DNA of 64,000 bases from Dipteris shenzhenensis (Eukaryota > Polypodiophyta > Polypodiopsida > Gleicheniales), in the NCBI GenBank assembly GCA_047967505.1, contig CM106538.1. One strand, given 5' to 3'. The notes below the pieces were generated by a model, which saw only the letters and a program-made list of their open reading frames with translations, had not been told where the DNA came from and did no database searches. This document shows, one piece after another, positions 35,901-50,269 of the stretch (its first letter is position 1; each line of letters starts with the position of its first letter). The translations under genes and the position numbers were made by a program.

Positions 35901-38900
35901 ACAGTTCTGGACTTGCGGGATGGAAACTGAGGTGTGCTACCTTCATCTTCAGAACTTGTTTGAAGATCTCTCGTGACACTCTTTACCACCTCCTGATACC
36001 TCAAAGGCATAGAGTGATCACCCGAGGATGAGGCCCTTGTAGAGTTCGTGGTTGACATTAATGGCTGTGTGCCCTTCAAGTTTGTTTCTGAATCACTATC
36101 AGAAGCAAGCATGGGTGGTCTATTCCTAGGTGTACTGTGTACCTTGGAGGGGGAGAATGACCTTGGTGGGGGAACACTAGTCGAACTGATTGGTGCTGAG
36201 GTCTCCGATGTTGACTCTGAGTCATCCTTACATTTGTCACCTTTTGTATGTGACCGTGTCACAACGCCCTCCCCCACCACTACTACATCAACCATATTCA
36301 CTTGGGATGCGGGTTCCACTCTTCCATTGGGACAATCTTTGGTGTAGTGGTCGTTTGTGTTGCACTGTGTACAAGAGGGTCCCCGAACGGCTGTGTACAA
36401 TCATCTTGGTAGTGGCCATACTCGCCACATCTGTAATACATGATGGGTTTTCTAAAGTTTGTACCTCTTCCTGCACCTCCACATCCACCTCGATAAGGGG
36501 GTCCATAGCCACCTCCTGACATAGGTGGTTGGTACGGTGCATAGTAAGGCTAAGGATAGAAATAAGGGGAACCAATTGAATTGGGCGCAGGAGCTTGGAG
36601 CAAAGGGGGAGTCGGAAGCAATGGAGGCGACATGATAGGAGGAGGAGGTGGCTCAGATGCTCGTGCAAGAGGGGGAGCATGAGGTACTCCTGCTAGGCCA
36701 AAAGTTATGGGTACCGTTCTATTGACTGCAGCACAACTAGAGGTTCCCCCGAGGTATACTCTGGAAGAAGCTTCCTTAATCCTTTGAGGTACCTACACTC
36801 AAAGGCATCATTTCCATGGATCTCACAAAATGTACAAAATGGGGGAGAAGTAGGTACCTTACACTTGGAGGGGCACTCCCAGTAACCATGGTTAGAACCC
36901 TTGCATTCTGTGCACCAAAGACCACTTCGAATCTAGGCCTCAAAGGACAACTGTCCATCCACCTTTATTCTATCTTTCAGGGCTTCTTTGATTTCTTCTA
37001 ACTCCTTGAGTTGCTGCCATGCGAATGATCCCTCCTCTCTTGGGAGTTGGGTGGTCGTAGTCGTTGATGAGGCAAAAATTAGTTGTGACCGTTCCATCTT
37101 GACAACTTCTTTTAGGAAGTCTTGAAGTGAGGCATGTTCAGGGATTTTATCAACCAACCTTATAGCAATGGTCTTTCAAAAACCATCTCAAAGATGCTTT
37201 CTCCAGGCTTCATGGTGTCAACGAATAACTCTTGGACAATCATGTGTTCGAATTTTTCCAACTTGAAAGTGCGTAAGAATTCTTCCCCTAGGTCTGTCCA
37301 CATCTGGAAGTGGTTCGGGGAAAATTGGCTATACCATACATCCGCGGCATCCTCCAATGACAAGGGGAAGATGTGAAGGAACACATGCTCCTTCTCCACA
37401 CCTTTAGCTCTACATGCTGTGAGGAATTTCCTCACATGAGCTTCCGCATCCTCATGGAGGTGGCCTTTGAACTTTTAAGTCTTGACGTGGACCTTCTTGA
37501 GTAGCTCGAGAAGTCTAGCTCTGTCTGGAGGACTGAGAATGGCCATGCCCACTGGAGAGGCTGGAGAAGATGCAAGAGTTGGAGGGAGTCCCGATGGGAC
37601 TGTAATGAGTGTCGGTGTTCCAGAGGAGGAGACCACACCGACAACTCCTCCTGTGGAGGACCACAATGGGGAAGTCACTACTGATGTAGCCATAGAGGAA
37701 CTGTACCCAGATGGTAGCACATATGCGGAGGGTCTCGGTGTTGCAAAGGGAAAGGGTGAGAACATAGAAGATGTGGGGTTTAAAGAGGATGGGAGAGCAT
37801 TTGGCAAAGAGAGGGATGGAGTTGAAGTCATGGATGAGTAGGCAATAGGGAAGAAAGGAGGTGGTGGAAAAGGCAACACTAGTGTGGATGGAAAGGGAGA
37901 TGAAACTATCATGGCAGATAAAGGCACGGCCGGAGCAAAAGTACCCCCTAGTGGGACAGATGTAGAAGATAGATTAGCTAGGAGCCCGGAGCTATGCATA
38001 ACAGTATTGTAACAAGACCCATGCTAGCCTCATAAGAACCTGTAGCCACAATCTCATACCCTGTCTTTGGATCCTTGATCCGGCATTGATCATCCTGGAA
38101 TTCCACAAGCATGTGCTGATCATGAGCCATGGATGGAACGAAAACAAGGTTTTTCCACAAGTTGGGAACATACCAAACATCACGGATATAATTTTTCTTT
38201 CTTGAATTCAGAAGGATGGGAACATCTCCCACTCATGTGATGTCCTAAGTAGCATCATTGGCACAAGTAACTTGTCTGCCATGAACATGTTTGATTTCTT
38301 CAAACCACTCTTTCATGTGAGTCATGTGCTTTGATGCACCACTATCTAGATACCAAGTATCTTTGGCAGCAAATGAAGGATACCCACTCTAGTCTAAATG
38401 ATTGTCTCAACTTTTCGAGACATATCATGATAGGCTATCTTCCTTCTTGGAGTTCCATTTTTTGTAACCCTTTAAGGATCCTTGAAACTTCACAAGATTC
38501 TTGATTGAAAAGTCACATACTTATATAGCTTCCGATTAAGGCTACACTAATATCAACATCAATGCATAAGAGTTAAAAGGTAATGCTTGCCTTCCCATTG
38601 TAGTAAATATACGTATATGAATGGTTACGATCGTCCCATTTATAACCAAAATTATGATGGGAATTTCTCTATGGTTAATGAAAAACGTTCTTTCTTTAAT
38701 GAAGATGAGTTAGCTTGGTTGCTTTACACGCAACTTATGTGACTACAAAGCCAACCAAAAAATTTCCTGTAGTCAACCCCTTCCATGCAGGGACCAAAGA
38801 GACACACTTTTTTTTGGTGAAATCTTTGATTGATTATATTATATGAGCAGCAACCTCAAAATAAGGTGCTACAATTACATCAACTGAAAATTTCAATATG

Positions 38901-41900
38901 TGCCAAAGAGTCACACACACACACACACACACACATAAAATTCCATAGTTCCAAATAGTTTGCAAACTATCTTGATGCTTTCATTACTTCATAACTTCTT
39001 TTCAACTTTGTTGTAGGGAAGCCAGGTGTACACAGAGAATTTCATATCAGGAACTTAGAATTACAGCACACATTTTGCATGAATCTGGAGTTCTGACAGC
39101 TGGGTTATGAATGCAGATGACTACAGAGATAGCAATTGAGGACGTACGACGGGAAGTAAAGATATTACGAGCATTATCAGGGCATGCAAACCTAGTGCAG
39201 CTTCACGACGTTTATGAGGACGTTGAAAATGTTTATATCGTTATGGAGTAAGAAGTTCTTGTCCTTCTTCATGTGTAATCTATTGCATTTCAATGATCCT
39301 CGTTTGCATCTTGGCATGGGAAGTCCGAAGCTGATATTATATGTTCTAAAAATGTTGGCGGAAATACATTTGCATTCACTTATTGAGCTTATATATGAAT
39401 CTACAGTAAGTAGCTAGGAATCCTTGATGCTTTGGTACAATGATCTTGTAGATGTCTTAAGTCTTCCAAGTTTCCATAAGCTTATGTTTCACTTTAAAGG
39501 GATAAAACCTACATGTACTTTTTAAACCATAGAGAAATCTTGATTCACGGTTCAGAAAAAGAATGCTTGCTGGTTTATATTGAAAAGACATGTCTATCCA
39601 ATGCCTTAAAATCATGAGATACGTTTAGAGACACAATTTCCCGCACATCGTAACATACTTGTTTCAAAGGAACTTAACCTTCGATGTCTTAAGTCTTCCA
39701 AGTTTCCATAAACCACAGGAAATAAGCCTACATTTATTTTTAAACCATAGAGGACTCTTGATTCATGGTTCTGAAAAGAACACTTGCTGGTTTATTTCGA
39801 AAAGACAAGTCTATTGAGCTTTAAAATCATGAGATATGTTTAGAGACAATTTCCTGCACATCATAAAATATTTTGTTTTATAGGAACTAATTCTTGCCAC
39901 CATATAATACCAGTAGATCACCAAGAGAAGCTTTGCCATGGTTTCCTCTACAGATGTGGCATTGGATGCACAATCTCCAACTCCATCTTATTATCCATCC
40001 AGCACCTGTAACGGAGGACGATGGCGTACAGTAATGCTTTCCAGGATGTGAGAGCAATGTAAATTTCCTCTTCCCATACAATGAATCTACTGAGAATCCC
40101 ACATATTGTCTCCCTGTTAGGTAGATAAGCAGGGTTTGCTCAGATATGTGACTTGCTTATCGAAGTGTGACAGATGGTCAGCTATAATGACTATTGCTCT
40201 GCTCTAAGGTCCCATGCTGAATATTTATAAGAAATGTTACCCCCGCCCCCCGAAGCAACCACGTGTAATTGTTTGTCCTTTGTCCCTTTTTTTAAAACTA
40301 TGATTGCCAGAAACCCTTTCACTAAGTGCAGAAAACATCTTGATTGTGTCCCAATTCTAGAAGCCTAAGGAAGGCCTCTAATCTTGATTACGTGGCATGG
40401 TCTTAAATGCTTCCTGAAGTTCTTATGCCATTTGTGTGGGTAGCTTGGTACCTCTAGACATAGAAAAAGTTATAGAACATTAAGGGACTACACAACAGGA
40501 TAAGACAATACAAGACAACAGGGCGGAGCTCCATAATGTATGCAAGAGATAGAACCATGAACCTAAGTTCTGTGCTCTTCGAAGGTGAAGCATGACCAAA
40601 CAGCTAGTATAATTAGAACTCCAGAGGATTCCTCGTGAGATCTGGCTTCTCTACTCACCCTGTTCAAGCAATACTAAATCTCCTACCAGGTAATCCTCTT
40701 CTCCCTCAGGTCACACTACTTATAGCAAAAAGGTTTCTATACTTGCTCTCCACCAAAGTGAGCTCTCAACTACAATCTGTAGCTTGTCTTCTATCTAGTG
40801 TTCTCCTTATCATGTCATGTGCTGCTCACACCCTTCCTCTTCTCGACTCCTTGCAGATTTCCCCTTGTCATCCATGTCTCGCCTTTTTCCTCCACATGGT
40901 TGTAAATTCTCTCCCTCATAGACTACCATACGACTTTGGGCTGTTTTGTTGTTCTAGTTCAACTGGTACTTGCTACCATGGCTTTGAATGGACCTAACTT
41001 GGGTAGCACTAGTGGCTTCTAGATAGAGTATGGGAAATCCTCTCTTACAAACTTGAGCCTCTGCTATGGGTAATACTCTCTCTCTATCGTTAACATGGTC
41101 ATCAGAGCCTATGGTGCACACACTCCCTTCATGAGTGATAAGTCCTTGCTTGTCAAGGCCTCAAGCCCTCCTTACGAGGCAACCTCCATCTCCTAGCTTT
41201 TGAGATCTTTGTGAGGGTGTTCTTGAGAGTTTGAGAGGGTTATTTGTTGAGGCCTCTTCTTGAAGTGAGTTTGTACATAGATTTCTTTAGACTATAAAAT
41301 CTATCGTATTTGGAAGAATACTTCAACAAGCTACTCAACCACGGGACTCTTCAACAGTCTTCAGTGCATCTAAAGCGACAGCCACGACAAGCCACACAAA
41401 AACAACAACGCATGGAGGCAAAGTAGAACACAAGCGGTCAACAAGCACACATCCAACTATAGCATTCAACAACCACACAAGCATTCAACATAGAAGCATA
41501 GCCGCAAGACAAAACCTGCAGTTGATCGATACAGACAGGCAAAAGCAAGCACAACGACTCAGTCACACAGCAACGTCTAGCATGCCAAAGATGCAGATCT
41601 ACACGAACTAATACTACGGCGACGCCAAGAAAAGATACTCAGCATCAAGCAGCTGACAGCTACGACTCTGCAACAGGCAAGGAATGCAAACACCAGCAAA
41701 ATAGAAGCATAGCAAGCATCAAAGCACCGCATCGACGAGCGGTGGGCAAGCAGCAACATCAAGGCACAACGACAAGAGCAAGACTAGCCGCATAGCAATG
41801 CTTATAGCACTCAACGCAACAACAGCGACAAGCTCAACGGCAAACTACACTGACTCCATGCTAGAGTAAAGCAAAGACACTGATAGCATAGCAACGCAGC

Positions 41901-44900
41901 ACATCCACAACAAACAAGCTCAAATGACAGACGTCTCAGACATACATCAATGAAGGCATAGACAACCAAACGCAAGACATCAGCATTCAAACATTCCAAG
42001 AAGCCAACGGGCTTCAGAGAAAATAAACATTCCATTCTGCATTGTCCGCCTTGCCATCGATGTTCTTTCTGCACAAAACCTCTAGAAATCTTCTCTCTCT
42101 AGTGTCTCTCTAAGCAATAAGCTCGTACCCTGGGCTTAGGTGAAGTTGACCTTGGGTTTCGTCATTTGGCCACATATTTGCCACGTCACCAGGGTATACT
42201 AGCCATGGTTACATTTGACTTAACCTCACTTGCCACATCATCTGATCTCATCAAATCTCCACATCATCAGTTGCCACCTCTACTAGCCACATCACCTCTC
42301 CATGTGGTAGTGCCACCTCATCTGCCTGCCACCTCACAGTGCTACCTCAGCATCAGTGCTTCATAAGCACACTGTGCTCCAGGACATGCACACTATATTC
42401 ATATCATCAATGCTCAAGAACTTGAACACATCATTGCTTAGGGTGTCAAAAGGTTGGAAGAATGTTCAAGCTTTCTTCTATCATTATGATCCAAAGAGCC
42501 TTAGCAACTAAGTCAAGCTACTTATTTGAGCACATTGTGGCATAAGAGGTATGGTCATCTCAACTTCAGAAGCCTTGTATGCCTCAAGAAGATGAACATG
42601 GTACAGGGGCTTTCATTGGTGTACTTGTATGTGGATGGGTAAGCAACAAGGACAACCCTTTTGAATACCTTAAGTCTCAAAGAACAGAGTCCTTCATATC
42701 GTGCCTTCTAATCTATGGGGTTTAACTTTACAGAGTCTCTTGGCAAGGCTTTGTACTTCATCACCTGCAAAGATGGGTACTCGTGGAAGACTTGGATACA
42801 CTTCCTGAAAACAGAAGTTTGATGCACTCAATATCTTTAAAGACGTCAAAGACTTGGTAGAAAATAGACTGGCAAGTACATATAGATTCTCCATTGTGAC
42901 AATGGAGGTGAAAACAAGTCCACAGATTTCAATGCCTTTTGAAGGCATCATGGCATCAAACGTCAGTCCACATGCAGACAGACCCCTGAGCAACATGGAG
43001 TCTCTTAGTGCAAGGACAAGGTGATTGCAGATGCATGCTCAATGAGAAGAAGTTATAAGACAATACTAGGCTGAAGCATGTGACACAGCTGTGTACTTGA
43101 TGAGCAGAAGCCCCAGTGCTTTGTGGCAGAACATGACAGTAGAAGAGACAATCACAGGAACTAAGCCCTCTGTTAACAACTTGAGAGTATTTGGCTCTCT
43201 TTCTTATGCCCATATTCCTGATGCACTCAAGGAATAAACTTGATATCAAGTCAATCAAGTGCATATTTCTAGGATATGGTACAGAATCGAAGGCATACTG
43301 TTAGAATATGAAGCCAAGTTGAGTCACTTTGGTGTGTTCTAGTGTGTTCTAGTGTGAGTTCTAGTCTAGTGTGTCCTATGAATGCCACGTATCACATTGG
43401 GAGCTATCCCATATGCATAGGTGTTCATATGTGTGTGTATGCTCTTATATAAGAGCTTTACTTGTCAGTGTCAAAAAAATCAAGTATCAAGCAACAAGCT
43501 CTTTGGTCTACATGTGAGTACTTTCATTTTGATTCATTGCTTAGACATTTCATTTCCAGTTCATTATGTCTCTCTTTGAGTATCACTATCTCTCTCCCTA
43601 GCCTACCCTCTCTCTCTCCCTTCTCCACCATGTGCCTTCATGTGGTATCAAAGCCTCGTTTTCACTTTCCCCTTCTTCTCACTCTACCTAGAGGATGAGA
43701 GCCCGCAAATGGAAGCTCTCCTCTCCTCAAAGGTAGAGCTCCCTTCCAACCCTTAGCCTCACCTTGGGTAGATGATTTGGAGCTGATCTACCTCGCCACC
43801 ATCAACTACCCCTTCTTCAGTCCGAAATGCCTCGCCAATGGCCTCTTCTTTTGTCTCGCCATCAGCCGCCTTAGTAGCCTTGCCTCCAGCCACTTCAGTG
43901 ACCTGCAAACAGGCCGTGGAAAAAGACCATTGCGACCCACTTTCCCATTTGAGAGAGAGGATTTGGAGGTGATACACAAGTACTTGGGCCTAGAATTCAC
44001 AGATAACTACGAGTGGAACCTGTGTGTGGAGAAAAGATCCTAGGGTCGGGAGGTTTTTGTTGTGTTTCATTAAACCATTCCCCCAAGGCGAAACCTCTAA
44101 GGTTTGGTCGACATCACAACTATTGAATGAAGGCACTTTTCAACCTACAATGCGAATGTAAAAGTACCACATCTGGAATTGGGAAATGCAAAAATCTTAT
44201 ACACTTCACTAGTCCAGACCAAAATTCTTTATGGATACCAAGCCTAGGCTCCATGGCTCACCAGAGACTCATGGAAAAGAGTGCAAAAAAGGTGTTTAAT
44301 CGAAGAATTGGGAATCAAGTTTCAAACTCCCTACGCCATCTTACTATATGAAATGGGCTTCCTGAAGCAACATGGTGGAGAGGGAGAGAGAAGATAATAC
44401 TCAAATGGAAACATAATGAAAGTGAAAGGAAATGGAAATGAGCAATATACCAAAATGGAAAGACTCACATTGATAAAGCTTGATGAAGACTCCTTGATGT
44501 GTGTAGATGTGACACACAAGTACAATCATATATAGGATAGACACGCTAGAATAGCAAAGTGTATATGGGATATCTCCCAATATGACACGTGGCACTCACA
44601 CATAAGACTCTACTAGAACTCCTAGTAGAACATACTAAAACACAATCAACTTGACTTCATGTTCTAACACCCCCCCATGAAGGAAAGGTGAGGGACTACT
44701 TGATGGAACCAAGAACTAAACATGACAATGACGGACTACTAATCTGTGCACCCCAAGTAACTCAGAACTAAAGTCTGAGCATGTTCAGAGGCTGATCCAA
44801 GCACTCTCATGGCCTAACACTCAACATGACTCAGAGGCTCATGTCTTAGCATGGCTACATGACCAGCTCATAGGTCTAGGAATACACCAACATCCTGGAA

Positions 44901-47900
44901 CTCGGCCAGGCCTGATAAAGAGACCCTATCAAAGCCAATAACACACCATGGATAGCAAAACATCACTTTAGGAGGACTATCCAAGGCTAAGAATCTTTAT
45001 TGACTCAAAGAGATTATTGCATTCAATTTTTAGGGGACCGCCTAGGGCAGAGTACCCATATACATCAAGCTCATGGACATATTTTAGAAGACATATTCAT
45101 CATCCTCATCTACCTCCTGAGGGAAGGATAGATTTCAGAGATGAGCAGTGAGAGAAAAAGTTGGTGTCGAAGTGTCATCTTCTTCTTCTTCACTAGTGGC
45201 AGTTGCAGCCAAGTTAGCATGCTCCTTGGATTGTTGTTTGGCAAGCTTCTGAAAACAATGGTCCTCTGTGTGGCCAAGCTTCTTACAGTACGTACATTTG
45301 AAAGGTTTGAACGGCTTTTTACCCTTGGAATATAATGCCTACTCCTTATGGACATCTTTGTGCCTTCGTTTATGATCGAGAAGCATTGCAACCATTTCAT
45401 CAAGTATATATCCCGTGCTACTCGAAGCATTGGTATGATATCACGAAACTGAGGAATATCCTCAATGCTGGAAAAGAGGACAGCCACCTGATCATCTTTC
45501 CCAACAGGGGCCTTCAAAGCAACAAGTCGGGTGATGAGGGATTCCATATCATTCAAATGAGCATTAAGAGAATCTTCATGCTTCATTGGTACTTAAAGAA
45601 AGAATTCTTGTCTGAGAAAAACTTTGGAATTGATAATTTTGTTGCCAAATAAGCGCTCTAGCTTGTCCCACAATTCATGTGCAGTGTCATCAAAATCCAA
45701 GTGATGAATAACGTCATTAGACAAACCCAAACCAATGATAGAAATACCTTTTTCATTGAGAGTTTCCCACGCTACAATTTTCTTATCATCAGATTCAAGT
45801 TTCTTTTCTTTGCCACTAACCACCTTCCACACACCTTCCTTCATAAGCAGAAGCCTCAGCTTGGTTTGCCAAGTTAGAAAGTTCTTACCAAAAAACTTTT
45901 CAATGACAATTCCCGCTTTGGAATACTCCATGTCTGCTTCAAATATTGCTGCAATACAGGCTGAAGTGCAAGTTCGGAGCAAAGGCTAGAATAATCTGGG
46001 CCGTAGCATCAGCTTAGCTTGGAGTCGGGGCAGTAAATGGCCAAGAAAAGACATCGGACCAGCTGGAATAGCGTAGGTAGCATCTCATGTTGCAGTCGGG
46101 GCAGATGGTGGCATTCTTGAGGCGTGAATAGCAGCAGCAGCAGCACTCTTCAAGTAGGTCATTTCTGGGCTCCAAATAAGGTCATTTTTAGGGTAACTAG
46201 TAGTAGGAATGTCTCCACAATAGTAAGCAACTATTTCTTTCACCTAAACGTCCCAAAAACAGCAAAAACGAGCTGTCTTTCAACAAAAAACGGGCTGCTT
46301 CTGAGCAAAAACAAGATGTCTTTTCCTCTACGAAGATGCCCACTAATGCCCACGAGAATGGTGACCAAGTTGCTCCAAATCTAAGCAAAAATCTGCAGCG
46401 AATTTGAGGCTGATAGTCGCAGCAGGAATCCACAGCAAATCATGTAGCAGCTCCACGAAAACAGCTCCAAAGTCGATGTAGATCAGCAGCTCATGGAGAG
46501 GCTAAGGGTGAAGGAAGAAGGACTACCTTCCAAGAGGAAAGAGGGAGAGTAGCTCCTCTTTTTGGGCCTCCCTTACCTCAATCCCTTGGAAGAGCAAGGA
46601 GCAAGAGGGAAAAGACTAGGAGAAGAATAGATGGGGGAAGAAATAAAGTGAGGAGGGATGATGGCTCTGATACCACATGAAGGAACATGGTGGAGAGGGA
46701 GAGGGATAGAGAGAGGGTAGGCTAGGGAGAGAGAAGATAATACTTAAATGGAAACATAATGAAAGTGAAAGAAAATGGAAACCAAAATGAAAAGACTCAC
46801 ATTGATAAAGCTTGATGTAGACTCCTTGATGTGTATAGATGTGACACACAAGTTACAATCATATATAGGATAGACACACACTAGAATACCAAAGTGTATA
46901 TGGGATATCTCCTATGACACATGGCACTCACACATAATACTCTACTAGAACTCCTAGTAGAACACACTAAAACACATTCAACTTGACTTCATGTTCTAAC
47001 ACATGCTACCACTAGAAAGGGAAGTCGTATGCCAACTCATCTGATATCTCAATATAGTAGCAAAAATGCACAAAGAAAAGCTCCCCCCCCAAAGCCAAGG
47101 AAGCAACCAAACACAAGGGCTTAAACAAAACAAGAATAGAGTGGCCGGGATATTGGGTGATCGATGCAGCAATACTCTCGGACACTGACATGGACATTAG
47201 AGAGTTGAATAACTGAAAAAATCATCGGCAAACTATGGCAAGGTCCAAAGAGAAGATGGCCTTCTACAAAAGAGAAATCAATCCAACGCTGCCCTATTGG
47301 GGACAAGATTATCTCAATGAGAACATATCTCTCTTTAAGAGGAAACTAATAAGCCAGCTATGAATGAGCTCCCACGAACTCCAAGTAGAGACTGGTAGAT
47401 GAAAAAATGTGCCACAAGAGAATTGGATTTGTAGCCTATGTCCATCATGGGACATAGAGGATGTTAGGAAATGGAGTCAATTTGAGTGACTTTTAGTGTG
47501 TTTCTATTGAGTTCTAGAGTAGTACTATACTACTTTATATCCTAGAGTGCCATGTCACATGTGTCACTATGGGACTTATCATATATAGTGTGTGTGCCTA
47601 TCCTATAAAGGCATTGTACTTTCTCATGTCAAATCAATAAAACCTCAATCCTTTCTTGGTCATGTAGTACTTTTCTTTGGTTGTACATTTCTTTCTAGCA
47701 TTCATTCATTTCTTTATGTTTGCCTAGTCATGCTTTCCTACTTTCCTTCCCATTGCATGTCTTGCATCTTCATATGGTATCAGAGCTAGGCTAACTTCCA
47801 AGAGGTTGAGGACATTGAAGCCTCTCTCCCTCATTCCCCTTGGATGGCTGCTTTCTCTATTCCACTTTAAGCTCAACTCCTTCACCACCCGAGCCTCACC

Positions 47901-50215
47901 AACAATGGCTTCATCAAGCAAAGAAGGTGACTGTCCAGTTCGTGATGACTGAAGCTCATGCTGCTCCATTGCCTCTACTCAGCCTGCTGCATTCCCCTCT
48001 GTTCTGCCCGCCATCTACCTGCCATTCTCTGCCATGTGATCTGCTCACCATTCTACCACCTCTTTGCCCGCCATTGCACCAGCAGTAACTCCGTCTACTG
48101 TCATCATCATCCGTTCTATAGCAGCAAACATTCAAGCTCTTCTAGCTGTATTATAGAGCTACCCGCCATTCACAAGCTTGTATATTCATAATGGGTTCAC
48201 TATCTGCAAGTTCCTTGCTAGTGGACAAGTTCACGGGGGAAGGATTCCCCACATGGCAAATGAAGGTCCAACTCCTTCTCATGAAGGAGAATGTTTGGGA
48301 TGCCATTGAAGATGATGAAGATATTACTACATCAACGGAGTCTCCAACACACAAAATTTGAAAGCAACACAACTCGAGAACCATCACAATCATCGGGCTT
48401 TGCCTAGATGATTCTTTGATTCATCACATCAACTTCAAGTCAATGGCCAAGGAGATTTAGGCACGCCTCAAGAATATATTTGGTAATAAAATCACCTACT
48501 CCAAGGTTTTTTTTAAAATGCAATTTTATAAGTTGAAAATGGAAGAGTGCGATACCTTGAGTGCACATATAGCAAAAATTCAATCTTTAGTTCAACAACT
48601 CTCCAACTTGAAGTGTCCCCCGGATGACGAGGACAAAATGGCTGTCCTCATGACGAGTATGGAAGGGATCTCTCGCTTTGAGAATGCCCTTGAGGTACTT
48701 CGAATTGCATCGACTACCTTCGAAGATATGGTGTCTCTTCTTCTTGAAAAGGATCGCCGCAACAAAGAATCTCCATCCTACTCATCGGATACTACACAGG
48801 CTCTTGGCTCCACTAGCAAATGGAGACCTAGGCCATCGCCTCCACCAACACGAGGAAAGACATTCAAACCGTTCAAGTGCACATATTGCAACAAGCTTGG
48901 TCATACGGAGGACAAGTGCTACGAGAAGCTTGCCCAGCAACAATCGAAGGATCATGCCAGTTGGGTGGCATCCACCACCACTAGTGATGATGCAGACAAA
49001 GATGACCATCCGACACAGAATCATGCTCTCACTACTCAAATCCGACATGTCTACCTCCAACATCTAGAGGATGATGGAGATGATGATTCATTTGCTTTTT
49101 GAGCATGATGTGTTTGGGTACTCTACCCTAGGGGTATTTCCCAAAAATGAATGCAATAAATCAAGTGTGTTGAGTCAATAAAGGTACTCTGCCCTGGATA
49201 GTCCTCCCAAAATGATGTATTTCTTTTCTATTTTTGGTATGTGGCTCTATGTTCCTCATTAGTCTTTGGAGCCAGGGGGGGATGTACTGTGGGAGTCATA
49301 TGTTTTGGCTTTGATAGATCTATTTGTTGGTGCATTGGTCTCCTAGACCTATGAGTTGATCATGTATCCATGCATGATGAGCCTCTGAGCCATGCTAGAT
49401 GAGCTTTCTACGTTATGCTCACTAGCCTCTGAGCCATGCTCACTTGCCTCTGAGATTGTGTGGGAACCATGTCTAGTTCTAGACCGGCATGCACAGTTTT
49501 CATGACCGTCATTATCATGACTTTGGTTCCATTCCTGTAGTCCCTCACCTTCCCTCCATAGGGGGGCGTTAGGAAATGGAGTCAATTTGAGTGACTTTTA
49601 GTGTGTTTCTATTGAGTTCTAGTGTAGTACTATACTAGTTTATATCCTAGAGTGTCACGTGTCACTATGGGACTTATCCCATATACATTTGACACTTAAG
49701 AGTGTGTGTGTGCCTATCCTATAAAGGCATTGTACTTTCTCATGTCAAATCAATCAAGCCTCAATCCTTTCTTGGTCATGGGAGTACTTTTCTTTGGTTG
49801 TACATTTCTTTCTAGCATTCATTCATTTCTTTATGTTTGCCTAGTCATGCTTTTCTACTTTCCTTTCCATTCCATGTCTTGCATCTTCAAAGGACGAATG
49901 CCACACACTCCTCACTTGTCAACCCTATTCATCACATCAGGGAGAAGTATAAAATAAAGATGTCCACACACATAAACTTGCACATTCTCTGCAACCAGCC
50001 ACCAAAGAGGATAGGAGATGACATCAAGCAGATATTGGCACATCGCGATAAAGCCTTGGACCAAGCACACATGCTTGCAAGCATGCTCTAGGAGGCAAAC
50101 ACATGAACTATTGTAGTTGACAGCTATTTTTAGGGCTGCAACATGCAATTTTTTCATGGAGGCACCTTTGTCCTATAGATCCAATTGGATCTTCAATGAA
50201 CATTAATGATATCGT

Positions 50216-50269
<54 letters not shown>

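Larger units (their letters stand above)
47462..49889 (+). mobile_element. Gag-only Copia-type LTR retrotransposon D (2.4 kb)
   Basis: LTRs at 47462-47772 and 49567-49889 start TGTTAGGAAATGGAGTCAAT (the right one CG instead of TG) and end CATCTTCA. The primer site TGGTATCAGAGC is at 47775-47786. A tract CATAGGGGGG lies before the right LTR. Five-base flanks are GAGGA (47457-47461) and AAGGA (49890-49894), a near match. The interior has a nearly complete gag and then about 460 bp of non-coding sequence. It is in sense orientation in intron 2, so its LTR poly(A) signals could affect the kinase transcript. This copy best shows the gag-only design. Confidence 0.9.
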
